Position numbers and translations under genes: made by a program. From Posidonia oceanica (Eukaryota; Streptophyta; Magnoliopsida; Alismatales; Posidoniaceae), in assembly GCA_037176725.1 (NCBI GenBank), contig JAZBRS010000020.1:94196501-94260500 (forward strand): a stretch of DNA of 64,000 bases. Reading direction: 5' to 3'. Shown here piece by piece: positions 49,476-59,300 of the stretch. Position 1 is the stretch's first letter; each line of letters begins with the position of its first letter. The notes below the pieces were generated by a model. The model did not search any database and had not been told where the DNA came from. It saw only the letters and a program-made list of their open reading frames with translations.

Positions 49476-51754
49476 TTAGGTCCCAAATGGAGATGTCAGC
49501 CTTGACCTTTTCAGCTGGGCCGTTATGTCAGCTGAAGGCTGGTCTTTTCTGGAAGTAGGGATAGTAGCTCTAGTGGCAGGTTCTGTAGTGGTGGGATCAG
49601 GGGATTGGCCTACTGGTGGTTGGCTCATTGGTGGGGATTGGCCTACTGGTGGAGTGGGTTCTGAGCAACTGGGCATAGCCATTGGTGCTACAAGTCTGGT
49701 TACTGAGGTGGCAAGTCTGTAGACCCTCCCCGACTGCGTGACATCCGTACACATTTCTGCGGCATAGTCGTATGGAACGCGATGGGTATCCCTAGTTAAG
49801 TTGATTACCAGGGGAGCACGAGCTTTGAGCTCGAGACGGGCCGCTGGGATACTTGCTGGAGGGTGGATGGATGTGGGATGCTGCCGGGAAGGCTGTGTTG
49901 GCTCTGGTTGAGGCCTGGCTTGTAGGCAGACTTGGGGTGGAGCCTCTGGTTGTATGGCAGGCCTCGTAGTAGCACGCACTGGCTTGGCGTCCTGTCGGAT
50001 CATGTGAATCCCCGACTCGAAGCCGGCGAGCGCTGCACAGTAAAGGGAAGGAGAGACCGGCACAGAGATAGACTGAATAAGGTTAGAGGGGTCTCCTACG
50101 AATGTAGCAGACCTAGAGGGGAAAAGAGAGTGCACACCTAAGGTCCCCGTGCCTCCCGAGCAAGAATGCTCTGGCAGAGGGTGGTGGACGATGCTTGGAT
50201 TAGGGGGTGCTAGCCCTAATGTAGAGGGGGATGCTAATGGAGGGGTAGATGAAGATGCTACCTCCCGTGTGTTGATACTGATGACCTTTCGATCAATCAG
50301 GTCCTGCACGGCTCCCCGCAGAGTGATGCAACTATTCGTCGAGTGCCCGACAACTCGATGAAAGTCATAGAACTTATCCGTCCTATACCACCTTGGAAGA
50401 GGGTTCGGTGGTGGACGGACCTCGGGGAGTGCGAGGAGCGACGCAACCTTTGGCAAGACGGCGCTTAGCGGCTCCACTAGTTGAGTGTAGTAGCACTGGT
50501 GGTGGGGTCGTCTCTACCCTTGGTAGTGTCCTTGCCGGACTGGTGCGGCAGGATAGACCGGTCGGGCGGTGGTGGTGATTTGTGGTGTGTGAGGTGCACT
50601 AGGTGTGGGTGCATACACTACCTAATTCGGGCCAGGCGGAGCTACCAAGTGGATGGGAGCGGCAGGAGAGTCGACGTATGCAACGGTGGTCCGCGGGGAA
50701 TCCCTCCTTCTGGGGTTGGTGTTGTTGCCACCGTCATTGTTGTTGGTGTTGCTGCTGTTGCCGCCGTGGCCGCTGCTGGGGAGGCGGCTTGCTTGGCGAA
50801 GACGGAGAGCACTGGAAAATTACCGCTCCGAAGGGAGCTCTCCACGTGTGTGCCGACCCGAATCAATGATGCAAAACTAGTGACAGCGTGGATGGCAAGC
50901 AGAGCCCCAGTAGATGGCTACGCGCCTCGAATCACAATCTCGATAGATTCCTCATCAGAGGGTCTATCACGAACTTGTGCAGCAAGGGCACGCCAACGGC
51001 CGACGTACTCCCCGAACTGCTCGTTGTTTCTCTGCTTAAGGGCGACAAGGTCCTCGCGCTTAGGGACCAAGTCAAGGTTGAAGGAGTACTATTCCAGGAA
51101 CGCCTTGCCAAGGTCATTCCAAGTCTTGATGGTGGCCATATCAAGTGATGTAAATCACTTACGGGCTGGGCCAGTAAGACTTTTCTGAAATAGGTGGATC
51201 AACAACCTGTCATCAGCCTAAAGCTGAGCCAAGTCTCCGCAATACGCCTTCATATGGGCGATGGGGCAACCCCTACCAATGTATTTTTCAAAGTCCGAAA
51301 TTGAACTTCGGTGGGAGTACCACCTCTGGAAAGCAACAGAGGTCCCAAAACTGGTAGGAGTGGAAGTCCGTGCCCTGCACTTGACGAAGTGCTTTCTCTA
51401 GAACAGCGAACCTGTCGTCGTTGGACTCTGGAGTTGCTGCCAGAGGTGATGGGGCAGCGAGGGCAGGGGCAACATACACTGAAAGGGTCGCACCAAGGTG
51501 CTCCTCCGGATCCACCATCGCGTCGCCTGGTGGCATGACGGGATGGCCAACGTATCCATGCAAATGTGCAGTGGGTGCTGTGGGTGGTGCCAAGTATGTA
51601 AGGGAAGGAAATTGCTGATGCACAGGATGAGGATATGCAGGATGCTGTGCAGTGAATTGTGGAGATTCTAGGAGCAGCAGCTGTTGTAGTGGCACAGTGC
51701 CAGGCAGCGGGCCAGAAGAGTGCTGTGCTCGAACCCACCCGAGGGGTTGGCCAT
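49476..51754 (-). pseudogene. gag: Gag of D, N-terminus cut off by G
   Basis: Begins at the G junction with a Gln/Pro/His-rich stretch, then VDPEEHLGAT (about 51520). The capsid-like part follows (CPIAHMKAYCGDLAQL near 51250, LIHLFQKSLTGPAR near 51200, WNDLGKAFLE near 51110, YVGRWRALAAQVRDRPSDEE near 50980), then an Ala/Thr-rich run. The C-terminal part has FYDFHRVVGHSTNSC (about 50350) and LRGAVQDLIDRK. The first knuckle cysteine is aspartate. Several TAG/TGA stops and frame changes are present. It aligns with the gag pieces of element C. Confidence 0.8.
51750..51754. repeat. Presumed left target-site duplication of G (gccat)
   Basis: It directly precedes the G LTR. Its partner is beyond the window. 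It lies at the position homologous to gccac, the duplication of B in element C. Confidence 0.5.
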
Positions 51755-52415
51755 TGTGGATGTAGATTTGGGGGTGCTTGGAATGAAGGTGTCGGTGCTT
51801 CCACGACGTCGACAGCTTGATGTGATCATCACTCGTCAATTGGCTGACAAGACGCCTTGGGAGAGATGATGAGGATGCAGGTACTCGAATCACTAGATCG
51901 ACGGTAGGATGTCGTCTAGCGGCTCCCTCGTGTCACGTAAGCGTTATTCCTTTCCTTCAAAACAAAGTAAATAGATCCAGATTAGTTCGTGTAGTAAGCG
52001 GTAGTAGAAATAAACAAAAAAAGTAACGTAAACGAAAGAAACTAATACTAACTGGGGGTTATTCCCCGCATGCATATGCTATAGGTCCTATGCTAAGGAA
52101 TGCAATATGAATTAAAAAGTAGATTGGAAGAATACTCCATTCACCCTCGTGCTGTATGCAGTAGAGTAGAAGTGGAGGCACAGTCGGAGCTCCGACTTGG
52201 CTCAAGATCTCTGGGACCTAGGGTTTCTGGATTAAAAGTGGAAGCTAGGATTCCCCTTTTGAAGATGGGGGTAGAGTTTCTAGATTGAAAACTCTAGCTC
52301 TCTGAATGTGAAAGCTCAAAACCCTAAAAATCTAAATGGAATTTCTCTCTCTTGAACTAACAGGGAGTGTTTTTCTCACAATTTGCCGGGGGGTTCAAAC
52401 ACTGACCCACGGGGT

Positions 52416-52424
52416 CTATTTATA
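52416..52424 (-). promoter_or_regulatory. TATA box of the G LTR
   Basis: The minus strand reads tataaatag in the context gagtctataaatagaccc. Confidence 0.65.
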
Positions 52425-52479
52425 GACTCCAGGGGTGTGGGTGGTTGACACATAGAAGTTTCTAGAAGAAAAGTGGCTG

Positions 52480-52910
52480 TTATTGTCATTCGCCGCATAT
52501 GTAGGCGCCTAAGACAAGCAACCGCTCAAGCACACGTGGGGAAAAACCATAGAAATTCGGTTGATAGAGGCCACGATCGTTAGTCGCTGGTGATGTTGGC
52601 GTCTATCGGTCAAGGGATCGTGGGAAAAAACTATTGCAGTTCCACGACCGTTAGACGCCAGTTACGTTGGCGTCTATCAAAAGAGGGGATCGTGGGAAAA
52701 AACCGTTGCAGTTCCACGACCGTTAGTCGCCGGTTATGTTGGCGTCTAACAGTTGATGGGGTTGTGGGAAACAACCGTCAAAAATAACTGCAAGAGGCAG
52801 TTAAAGGAGCCCATGACAGTTAGTCGCCTGCTACGATGACATCTACGTTGGCCGCTTGTTCAAAGGGCGTCTATCCATGTCGCCTCTCCAGTTGGCAACT
52901 AGCAAGCTCA
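52480..52910 (-). promoter_or_regulatory. TTAGACGCC/GGCGTCTA motif array in U3 of G
   Basis: Plus-strand words: ttagtcgctgg, ggcgtctatc, ttagacgccag, ggcgtctatc, ttagtcgccgg, ggcgtctaac, ttagtcgcctg, gggcgtctatcc, tgtcgcct. The motif occurs in both orientations about 20 bp apart, so each pair is an inverted repeat. An upstream regulatory array is a fair guess, and no binding protein is known to me. Confidence 0.6.
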
Positions 52911-53256
52911 GTTCATTCTTAACTCTAGCTCTTAGGTTCTATCCAGAGAAAACATGATAGAAGGTTAGGAGACTTCAGATAGTCTATGAAATCATGAAGA
53001 CATCTTCTCTAACTCAAATCTGCCACAAATCTGAGTAAAAATAAAGGACACTCAAGGTACTCGGACTTGTTGTGAGTCTAAGTGCATCAGCTCTGCCACA
53101 GCCAACAACCTAAGTCAAGTAGGATCAAGCGATGTTTTGAAGAAATTACGGAAGATCTGGGAAATGTGTTATCAACACTTTAGACATGTGATTTGGGGCG
53201 CCTCAAGGTCCCTATCTTAAAAGAACTCTCAGAAATGCGAAAATGGGATATCAACA

Positions 53257-53271
53257 GATGCCCCTCCTTGG
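53257..53271 (-). other. Polypurine tract of G
   Basis: The minus strand reads ccaaggaggggcatc and abuts the LTR. Confidence 0.85.
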
Positions 53272-54130
53272 AGTTAATCTTGGAACAAGATCGGGTCTAA
53301 GGCAAGAACGATGTCCTATTGAGCATTTCCTGAAAAGGGGAGCTCCATCTCAAACAATTCGCCACTGAAGTAGCCAAACGAAAGATAAAAAGAGGTTTTT
53401 AAATTGCCATCACATTGGAAACTCAGGCATGGAGGGGTCAAGTCGGTTTCGGAACTCTGTGTCGCAGCCGATGTCAAGACCAGGTCAACCATGTAGAGGT
53501 GCTCCAACGAGGCAAGAACTAAGGAGGAAATTGCGGGATGTTATTCCGACACGATCGAAAGGAGTGTGACTTCTTGTTTGAGACTTCGCTCAGATTGGAA
53601 TTGATAAAAGGATAGGTAGGAACTGGGTTGACTCTAGGAGAATCACATGTCCTAAGGGTTTTTAACACTCTTGAAGATCAATGCTCCGTCCGTGCTCCAC
53701 TTCCAATGATATGAGAAAATGCATGGATGCATGATTCAAACATACGATGATAATGCAAGGTCAACACGCAATGAAATGAATGGTCCATATGCTAGGTTAG
53801 GCCGACGGGGTACGGTTGATCCCAAACCATATGGACATATGCAAAATGAATGAATGCAATTCATTGTGGTCAAGTGTTTTCCGTCCTCAAGTGTGACCAG
53901 CACTCTCCGGAAAGGACCGTCGTCCCACAACTCGATTTGGCAAGTAAAGAAGCTCTATGCAAAGAGAACCGGGTGAGGGAGTGAACCCTTCACTCGCCAA
54001 TCCGATGTGTCGTCTGGTGTTCGCAGTGGTTGCGTCGGTGGGCACTGTGTGAGCTTAAGACAGGAGCTCATTCTTCAGCTTTAGTTCAGAGTTTGTAGGT
54101 GGTAGCATCATTCTTAGTGAAAAGGATGCT
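53272..54130 (-). other. Distal 3' UTR of G
   Basis: It aligns with A at 14670-15535 in reverse, for example the word ggataggtaggaact (53604) and the stretch 53730-53930. No gene. Confidence 0.75.
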
Positions 54131-54341
54131 GTGTTGCAACAGATGGCCTATTCTGATGTTTTAGTCGCCTTTGCTTTAGGTGCCCGGGATAGTCGCCAGC
54201 TTCTGGGGCAACGTGCGATCTCCTGGCTTATTTATTTCAGCAACCTTTTTGACCTTGGATTCTCTTGATAGGGGGAGATAAAAGACGGCCGTCCTTGCTT
54301 TTCAGAGAGCATTCTGCACAAGTGAACCCCCTCTCTTGATC
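54131..54341 (+). promoter_or_regulatory. Upstream region of the cassette DUF7745-like gene
   Basis: The first 200 bp of the cassette. It contains tttagtcgcctttgc (54163) and gatagtcgccagc (54190), the motif of the G LTR, and an AT-rich word ttatttattt near 54227. Confidence 0.45.
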
Positions 54342-55699
54342 ATGAAGCTTCCTTCCTTCTCTTCTTCAACCTTCCAAGTGGAGAGGGTGGTTGATATCCC
54401 CAACCATTTGATGAAAGCCATTCGGGATGATCAGGTATGTTCTCTTCTTTTCTCCTTTGTCTTTGCATGCCTTATTTGTGGTTTTGCTTCTGAATGTTGC
54501 TTGTTTAGGCTGTAGTAAACCTCACGAGATGTCCAAACTTTCACAACTCTTTTTGATATACTCTGCCTTGGGTGTCTAGCTTGATCAACCGAGCAGAGGA
54601 TAACAAGCATCTCTTCGGATCCAGTGGTTTTGAGAAGCTGCTTGATTTGATTCGTACGCCCTTGCCTTGGCCATTGTTGCATGCTTTGATGGCTTTCTGG
54701 AATGGCTCCTCCAACACTTTCAACCTTCCTTGTGGGGAGACTCTGATTACATGTGAGGAGGTATCTTCTTTGCTTGGATTGGCAGTGGAATCTACTGAAG
54801 CGGTAGATGATTGCTTCGCTATTTCTATTGAGACAGTGGGCTCCAAGAAGATAGGCTAGTATTTAACGAAAGATCAAGATGCCAGTAAGGCTTTGGTGCA
54901 CTCAGGGAGGCTCTTTCTTTGAGGTTTGTGAGAGATTCTTAGCACCCGGTAGCTCGCTGAGGCTGAACTGAGGACCTATCTGTTCATAGCTGTTGGCGGG
55001 CTTGCATTGTTTGCTGATGCAAATTTTACACTAGATCTTCACCACATGGATCTTCTGATGTTGGTGGCTGTTCCTCCAGACTTGTGCTTGGCTCCTGTTG
55101 TACTGGCATACACCATGGAGGGGCTCACCAGTGCTTCTTGTTCAGGGAAGTTCTTCGGCTCTTCACTGCTATTGCATAGGTGGTTCATGTCTCACTGCTA
55201 CTGTTACACAGATTTTGCCGGCCTGAGCTTCTACGACTAGGTCTTCCACCTTGGTTACTTGTCACTGCACGATTTTGATTTTGTTCCGAAGTTGCCTGGG
55301 GTTCATAAGGTGCAGGTGAGTTCACAGTGACCTTGAGCTTGTCCTGGTGGGTGCTACATCATTCGTGCTGTATCCCATCCATCACTGTCCACGTCTGCTG
55401 AATCAGGAGCTATTGTTCAGGCTGATGCAGTTCTGACCACTCTGATCCATACTCGCAAGGAGGACAGTGATCGAGATGAGAGGATGGTCCTGGAGTACAT
55501 AGCACGTTGGGTTCACATTGGCAGGCAAGTGTCTCTAAGTGCACCTCGGCTTTCTGCAACCTCTCGGGAGTCCCAGGAGTCGAAGTACGTGAAGTGGTAT
55601 GCATGGCGTTGCCCCACTCCTCAGAAATATGCTGATGACAGGCTGGAGTTCCTGAAGATGCTTGGCCTCGGCTGTTCGAGCATGGCAAAGCATGGCTGA
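54342..55699 (+). pseudogene. DUF7745-like gene carried antisense in G
   Basis: Exon 1 is 54342-54434 (31 codons), intron 54435-54508 (GTATGT...TTTAG), exon 2 54509-55699. One frame holds across exon 2, but with stops at 54554, 54857, 54920, 54929, 54950, 55238, 55328 and 55334. Five are TGA, three TAG, none TAA. Landmarks: PLPWPLLHALMAFWNG and GETLITCEEVSSLLGLAVE (the PTLEE-like block), LFIAVGGLALFA, CLAPVVLAYTMEGL, and a tail with WYAWRCPTPQKYADD. The block order matches the DUF7745-like ORF of D (40950-42214). Function is unknown. It lies antisense to G and upstream of the PMD gene. Confidence 0.7.
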
Positions 55700-56326
55700 T
55701 TTTATTTTAGAGTGCAATGATTATGTTATTAGTTAATGAAGATATTATGTTTTTATGTTATTTAAAGTTGAGTTGAGTTAGGTGTGTTTACCGTTGTGTT
55801 TGGTTGTTCGTTAATGTCTATGTGTAAGTTTGTTTTAAGATAAATTTAGAGATTAGAGGGAAAAAGAGCTCTGTCCATAGCAGTCGCCGTCACAGTTATC
55901 GTCCGCAATAGCCACCTTCTCCAAGGGCGTCTAAGAGTCGTGCCCGCCAACGTTCAAAGTAGAGCGGGAAAGTTGCCACCATGCGAAGTCAGAAGCGTGT
56001 CGCCGCAATTTTAAGCGATGAATGCTGATGTGGCCTCTATTGGGGCAATTCAAACTGAGGCGGGAAGTTGGCTTCCTAGGAAGCCAAAGGTTGAGTCGCC
56101 TTTATTTGAGGCGCCTAGAAAGGGCACCGTTGGATTTGGCGACCAGGGCACGGGTTCAGTAACAAAACTAGACCGTTGCCCCCTCTTTTCCAGGCCTCCA
56201 CCCTTCTTCTTCCTTTCCCTCACCAGCGTCTGTGCACATTCCTCCGAGCAACTCCGGCGGTCTTCGCGGTTCGGCGACATCTCCGGTGGTCCGGTGTGGT
56301 GCGGCACCTCCCTCCTTCTCCTTCTA
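55700..56326 (+). promoter_or_regulatory. Intergenic and promoter region of the PMD gene
   Basis: AT-rich 3' flank of the first gene up to about 55860, then a GC-rich stretch with cagtcgccgtc, aagggcgtctaag, tgtcgccgc, gagtcgccttt and tttggcgacc (55883-56145). These are the same words as in U3 of the G LTR. I see no clear TATA box. The last 150 bp are pyrimidine-rich, as in a plant 5' leader. Confidence 0.5.
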
Positions 56327-59300
56327 ATGGCGAGCGGCGGCACGAGTGGTGGTGCGAGTGGTGGCGGTGGCCAGTCCAGCGGTGAGGCTCAACGACAGAG
56401 GTAACCCTCCTCCTCCTCCTCCCTGCTCATTCTCTTGCTCTTATGCGGTGTGGCCGGCGATGTTGGGCGGCGGCGGACGGTCGGAGAGGGTGGACAGGCA
56501 ACGGACAGTGATCGGGAAATTTTTGTGAATAAATGAAAAAAAAATCTGTTAAATGCCAAATTTTCAAAGGGATATTGATTTGAATTAATTTTACTGTGAA
56601 TGAATGCTAAATAAATCTTTGTAGTGGTGATTTTTTTGGATAAATTCAGTTTTATATGCAAATGTGGTTTGAATGTAAAATTTTTCTAAATTTTTGGATG
56701 AATTGAATGAAAATTAGTAGTGGAATTGAATGGATGAGGAATTATTATTTTTGTGAATTTTTCTTCTAGGAAACGAATTTTTTTTGTTGAAAATTAAGGG
56801 GAGGTTATGTCAAATTTTTCCTAGGAATTTAGGAGATTTTATGGAATTTATTGATATTTGGATTAATTTAGATTGTTAATGGATTAATTCGGAATAATGG
56901 AATTAATGGTATTTTTGTTACTTAAATGGATAAGTAAAAGGTTTGTAAAACTTTGAGATAATTTAAGTTGGATTAGACTTGGATTTTTAGATTTTAGAGG
57001 TTGAATTTTTGAAGATTGGATTTTAAATATTGAATTTTAAGGATAGATTTTTAAAGATAGACTTTTAGAGATAGATTTTTAAAGATAAATTTTTAAAGAT
57101 AGATTTTTAAAGATAGATTTTTAAAGATAGATTTTTTAAAGATAGATTTTTAAAGATAAATTTTTAAAGATAGATTTTTAAAGATAGACTTTTAAAGATA
57201 GACTTTAAAGATAGATTTTTTTAAAGTTGGGTTTTGAATTTTTAAAGTTGAAGTTAATTTTTCAAGATTTAGATTTTTAGGTTTGGATTCTTGGATAAGC
57301 TTTTAGAGTTGGGTTTTTAAATTAAGTCTTTAAGTTGAAGTTTTAAAGTTAATGATTTGTTAATGGATTTATTCAGAATAAAAGGATGATAATTTTCTTT
57401 GTGAGTATTTATTGGATAATTAAGAAAGGGTTTATATGGAGTTTTAAATGTTCGAAGTGATTAATGGTTAAGTGTTTGATTAATGTTTTTAAAGTGATTA
57501 ATTAATGTTTGAAATGTTTAATTAATATTCAAGATGACTAATTAAGGTTTGAAATGGTTAATTAATGTTCGAGATGGTTAATTAAGGTTTGAAATGGTTA
57601 ATGTTTTGGAATGATCAAAGACCAATTAACGTTTAAGTTAGCACGAACTGACCAAACTCTACTCGTGCCGTTGTTCCAAGGTCTCTGATGGGGAGGTTGA
57701 GACGGGGAGGGACGAGGCCGGTCCTTCTACTGTGGGGGCGAGCTCCTCTCGTCCTCGCAAGCTTCAGACGAGGCGTCCACGTGCACCGTCTCCTGTCAGG
57801 TCTGAGGCGAGCAGTAGTGACAAGGGCGACCTTGGTTCAGGTGCGGTCCCTCCACCTCCTAGGAGAGCCCGTACAGTAGCGGAGCTCACAGAGCTAGGCC
57901 AGGTGAAGTTATTTCATGTGTTTTTGGCTTTTATTAAGTTACTTTACTTGATTTTTTATGAAGTCATTAATGTTTTCAATGTTTTCTTTCATGTCAGATG
58001 CCATTGCCTAGCCGGGCACGCTACAGCTGGGAGGACTTGCACGAGACATACACCCGTCTCCCGGAGTTTCAGCAGGCGAGGCTTGCGAGGATGGGCTTCG
58101 GCCATTTTTTGGAGATAGTGCCTTTTGAGATCCACCTCGGACTCTTGGTCTCCTTTGCAGAGAGGTTCAACAGCAGTTCTGGCAGCTTCATCCTTCGTGT
58201 GGGTGAGATGATAATCACCTTGGAGGATGTAGTCCGGTTGGTGGGCCTGAGGGTCGATGGAGAGCCCGTGGTGGCGGTTTGGCAGCCCTACTATGGCGAC
58301 GAGCTGGAGGCCTACTACGGTGTGCGACCTCCTCATTCTGGCCGTTGCCATACGTGTGTCAATGTGAAGTGGCTGAAGGATCGGCTTGACGCTCTCTTGT
58401 TAGTTGACATGGTGACTCCGGACGTGGCGGGCCAGCAGCTCTGGGTCTTCTTGTCCATCCTGTTCCATAGACTTTTCTTCGGCACGTCTTCACAGATGTT
58501 TCATGCCGGCTCCATTCCTCTTCTTTTGGATGTAGAGAGGATTGCTACTTACTCTTGGGGCTCGGCCGTGCTGGTCTACTTGATCTCTCGGCTAGAGGCC
58601 TTTGCTACGGGCCAGACCCGCTCTCTTTCGGGCTATCTCCCCCTTTTCCAGGTTCGTGCTTTATTTATTTGCCTATCTTTTGTTTAGTTGCCTACTTCTG
58701 ACTTGAAACTGTTCCTTTTTTTGTGACAGACATGGATCTTCGAGCATTTTGTGTACCTTCGACCCGAAGTTCAAGGAGATGGCCCCATCGAGTTTCCTCG
58801 AGCTCGGCGGTGGAGTGACATGCAGTTGGCTCTAGAGTGGCTTCGCCCTGTTAGGCATCTGGGCCATTTCTTGTTAGAGATCCTCCTAGAGGAGTGGGTA
58901 AGTTTCAACGTTTAATCCCTTCTTTCCCTGCACAGTTTGTTGGTTTCTGACTGAGTTGTGCTCGCAAGTTGTCTGGAGACCCTACTCTGAGGACGAGCAT
59001 GCTGCTGAGGAGCCCGTGGTGTGCGGTTCCCACCTGTTTTTTCGAGAGTGCTGGCTCTTTAACCTCTTCCGGTGCTACTATAGTCGGGTGGGCCGTGTCC
59101 TGAGACAGTTTGGCCTTCGGCAGGTCATCCCAGTGTTCAGTCCTATGGATTGCTCTCTAGGATCCTCTAGGGGAGGTCAGTCTGATGCTCCTTAGTGGTT
59201 CGCGGATCAGCTCGAGAACTGGCGCTCGGGTGGCACAGCTCCCCTTTCTAACGGTTCGGTTGAGACGGAGGTGGCGTGGAGGACCTGGTTTGACACTTCA

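Larger units (their letters stand above)
33054..51754 (-). mobile_element. Pol-bearing Tat-type element D (visible part)
   Basis: A minus-strand Tat-type element. Its 3' LTR is 33054-37694 and its internal region 37695-51754. G interrupts it at 51755, so its gag N-terminus, primer binding site and 5' LTR lie beyond the right edge. Order in sense: gag, protease, linker, RT, RNase H, second RNase H, integrase, DUF7745-like ORF, satellite-like 3' UTR, polypurine tract, LTR. Two RNase H domains and a very long 3' UTR and LTR place it in the Tat lineage. It is decayed by many stops and a few frameshifts. Left flank ctgac (33049-33053) is the expected duplication but cannot be paired here. Confidence 0.85.
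51755..53256 (-). mobile_element. 3' LTR of G (1502 bp)
   Basis: Sense strand TGTTGATATCCC...TCCACA. It shares the leader word ACACGAGG...GACGACATCC with A. The U3 part holds repeated ttagacgcc/ggcgtcta words (52480-52910) in three ~68-bp units. TATA box at 52416-52424. Confidence 0.9.

Noticed and set aside
51288..51893. 201-codon frame starting at 51893 as an intact gag start
   Set aside because: It runs across the junction at 51755. The first ~46 codons belong to the G LTR.
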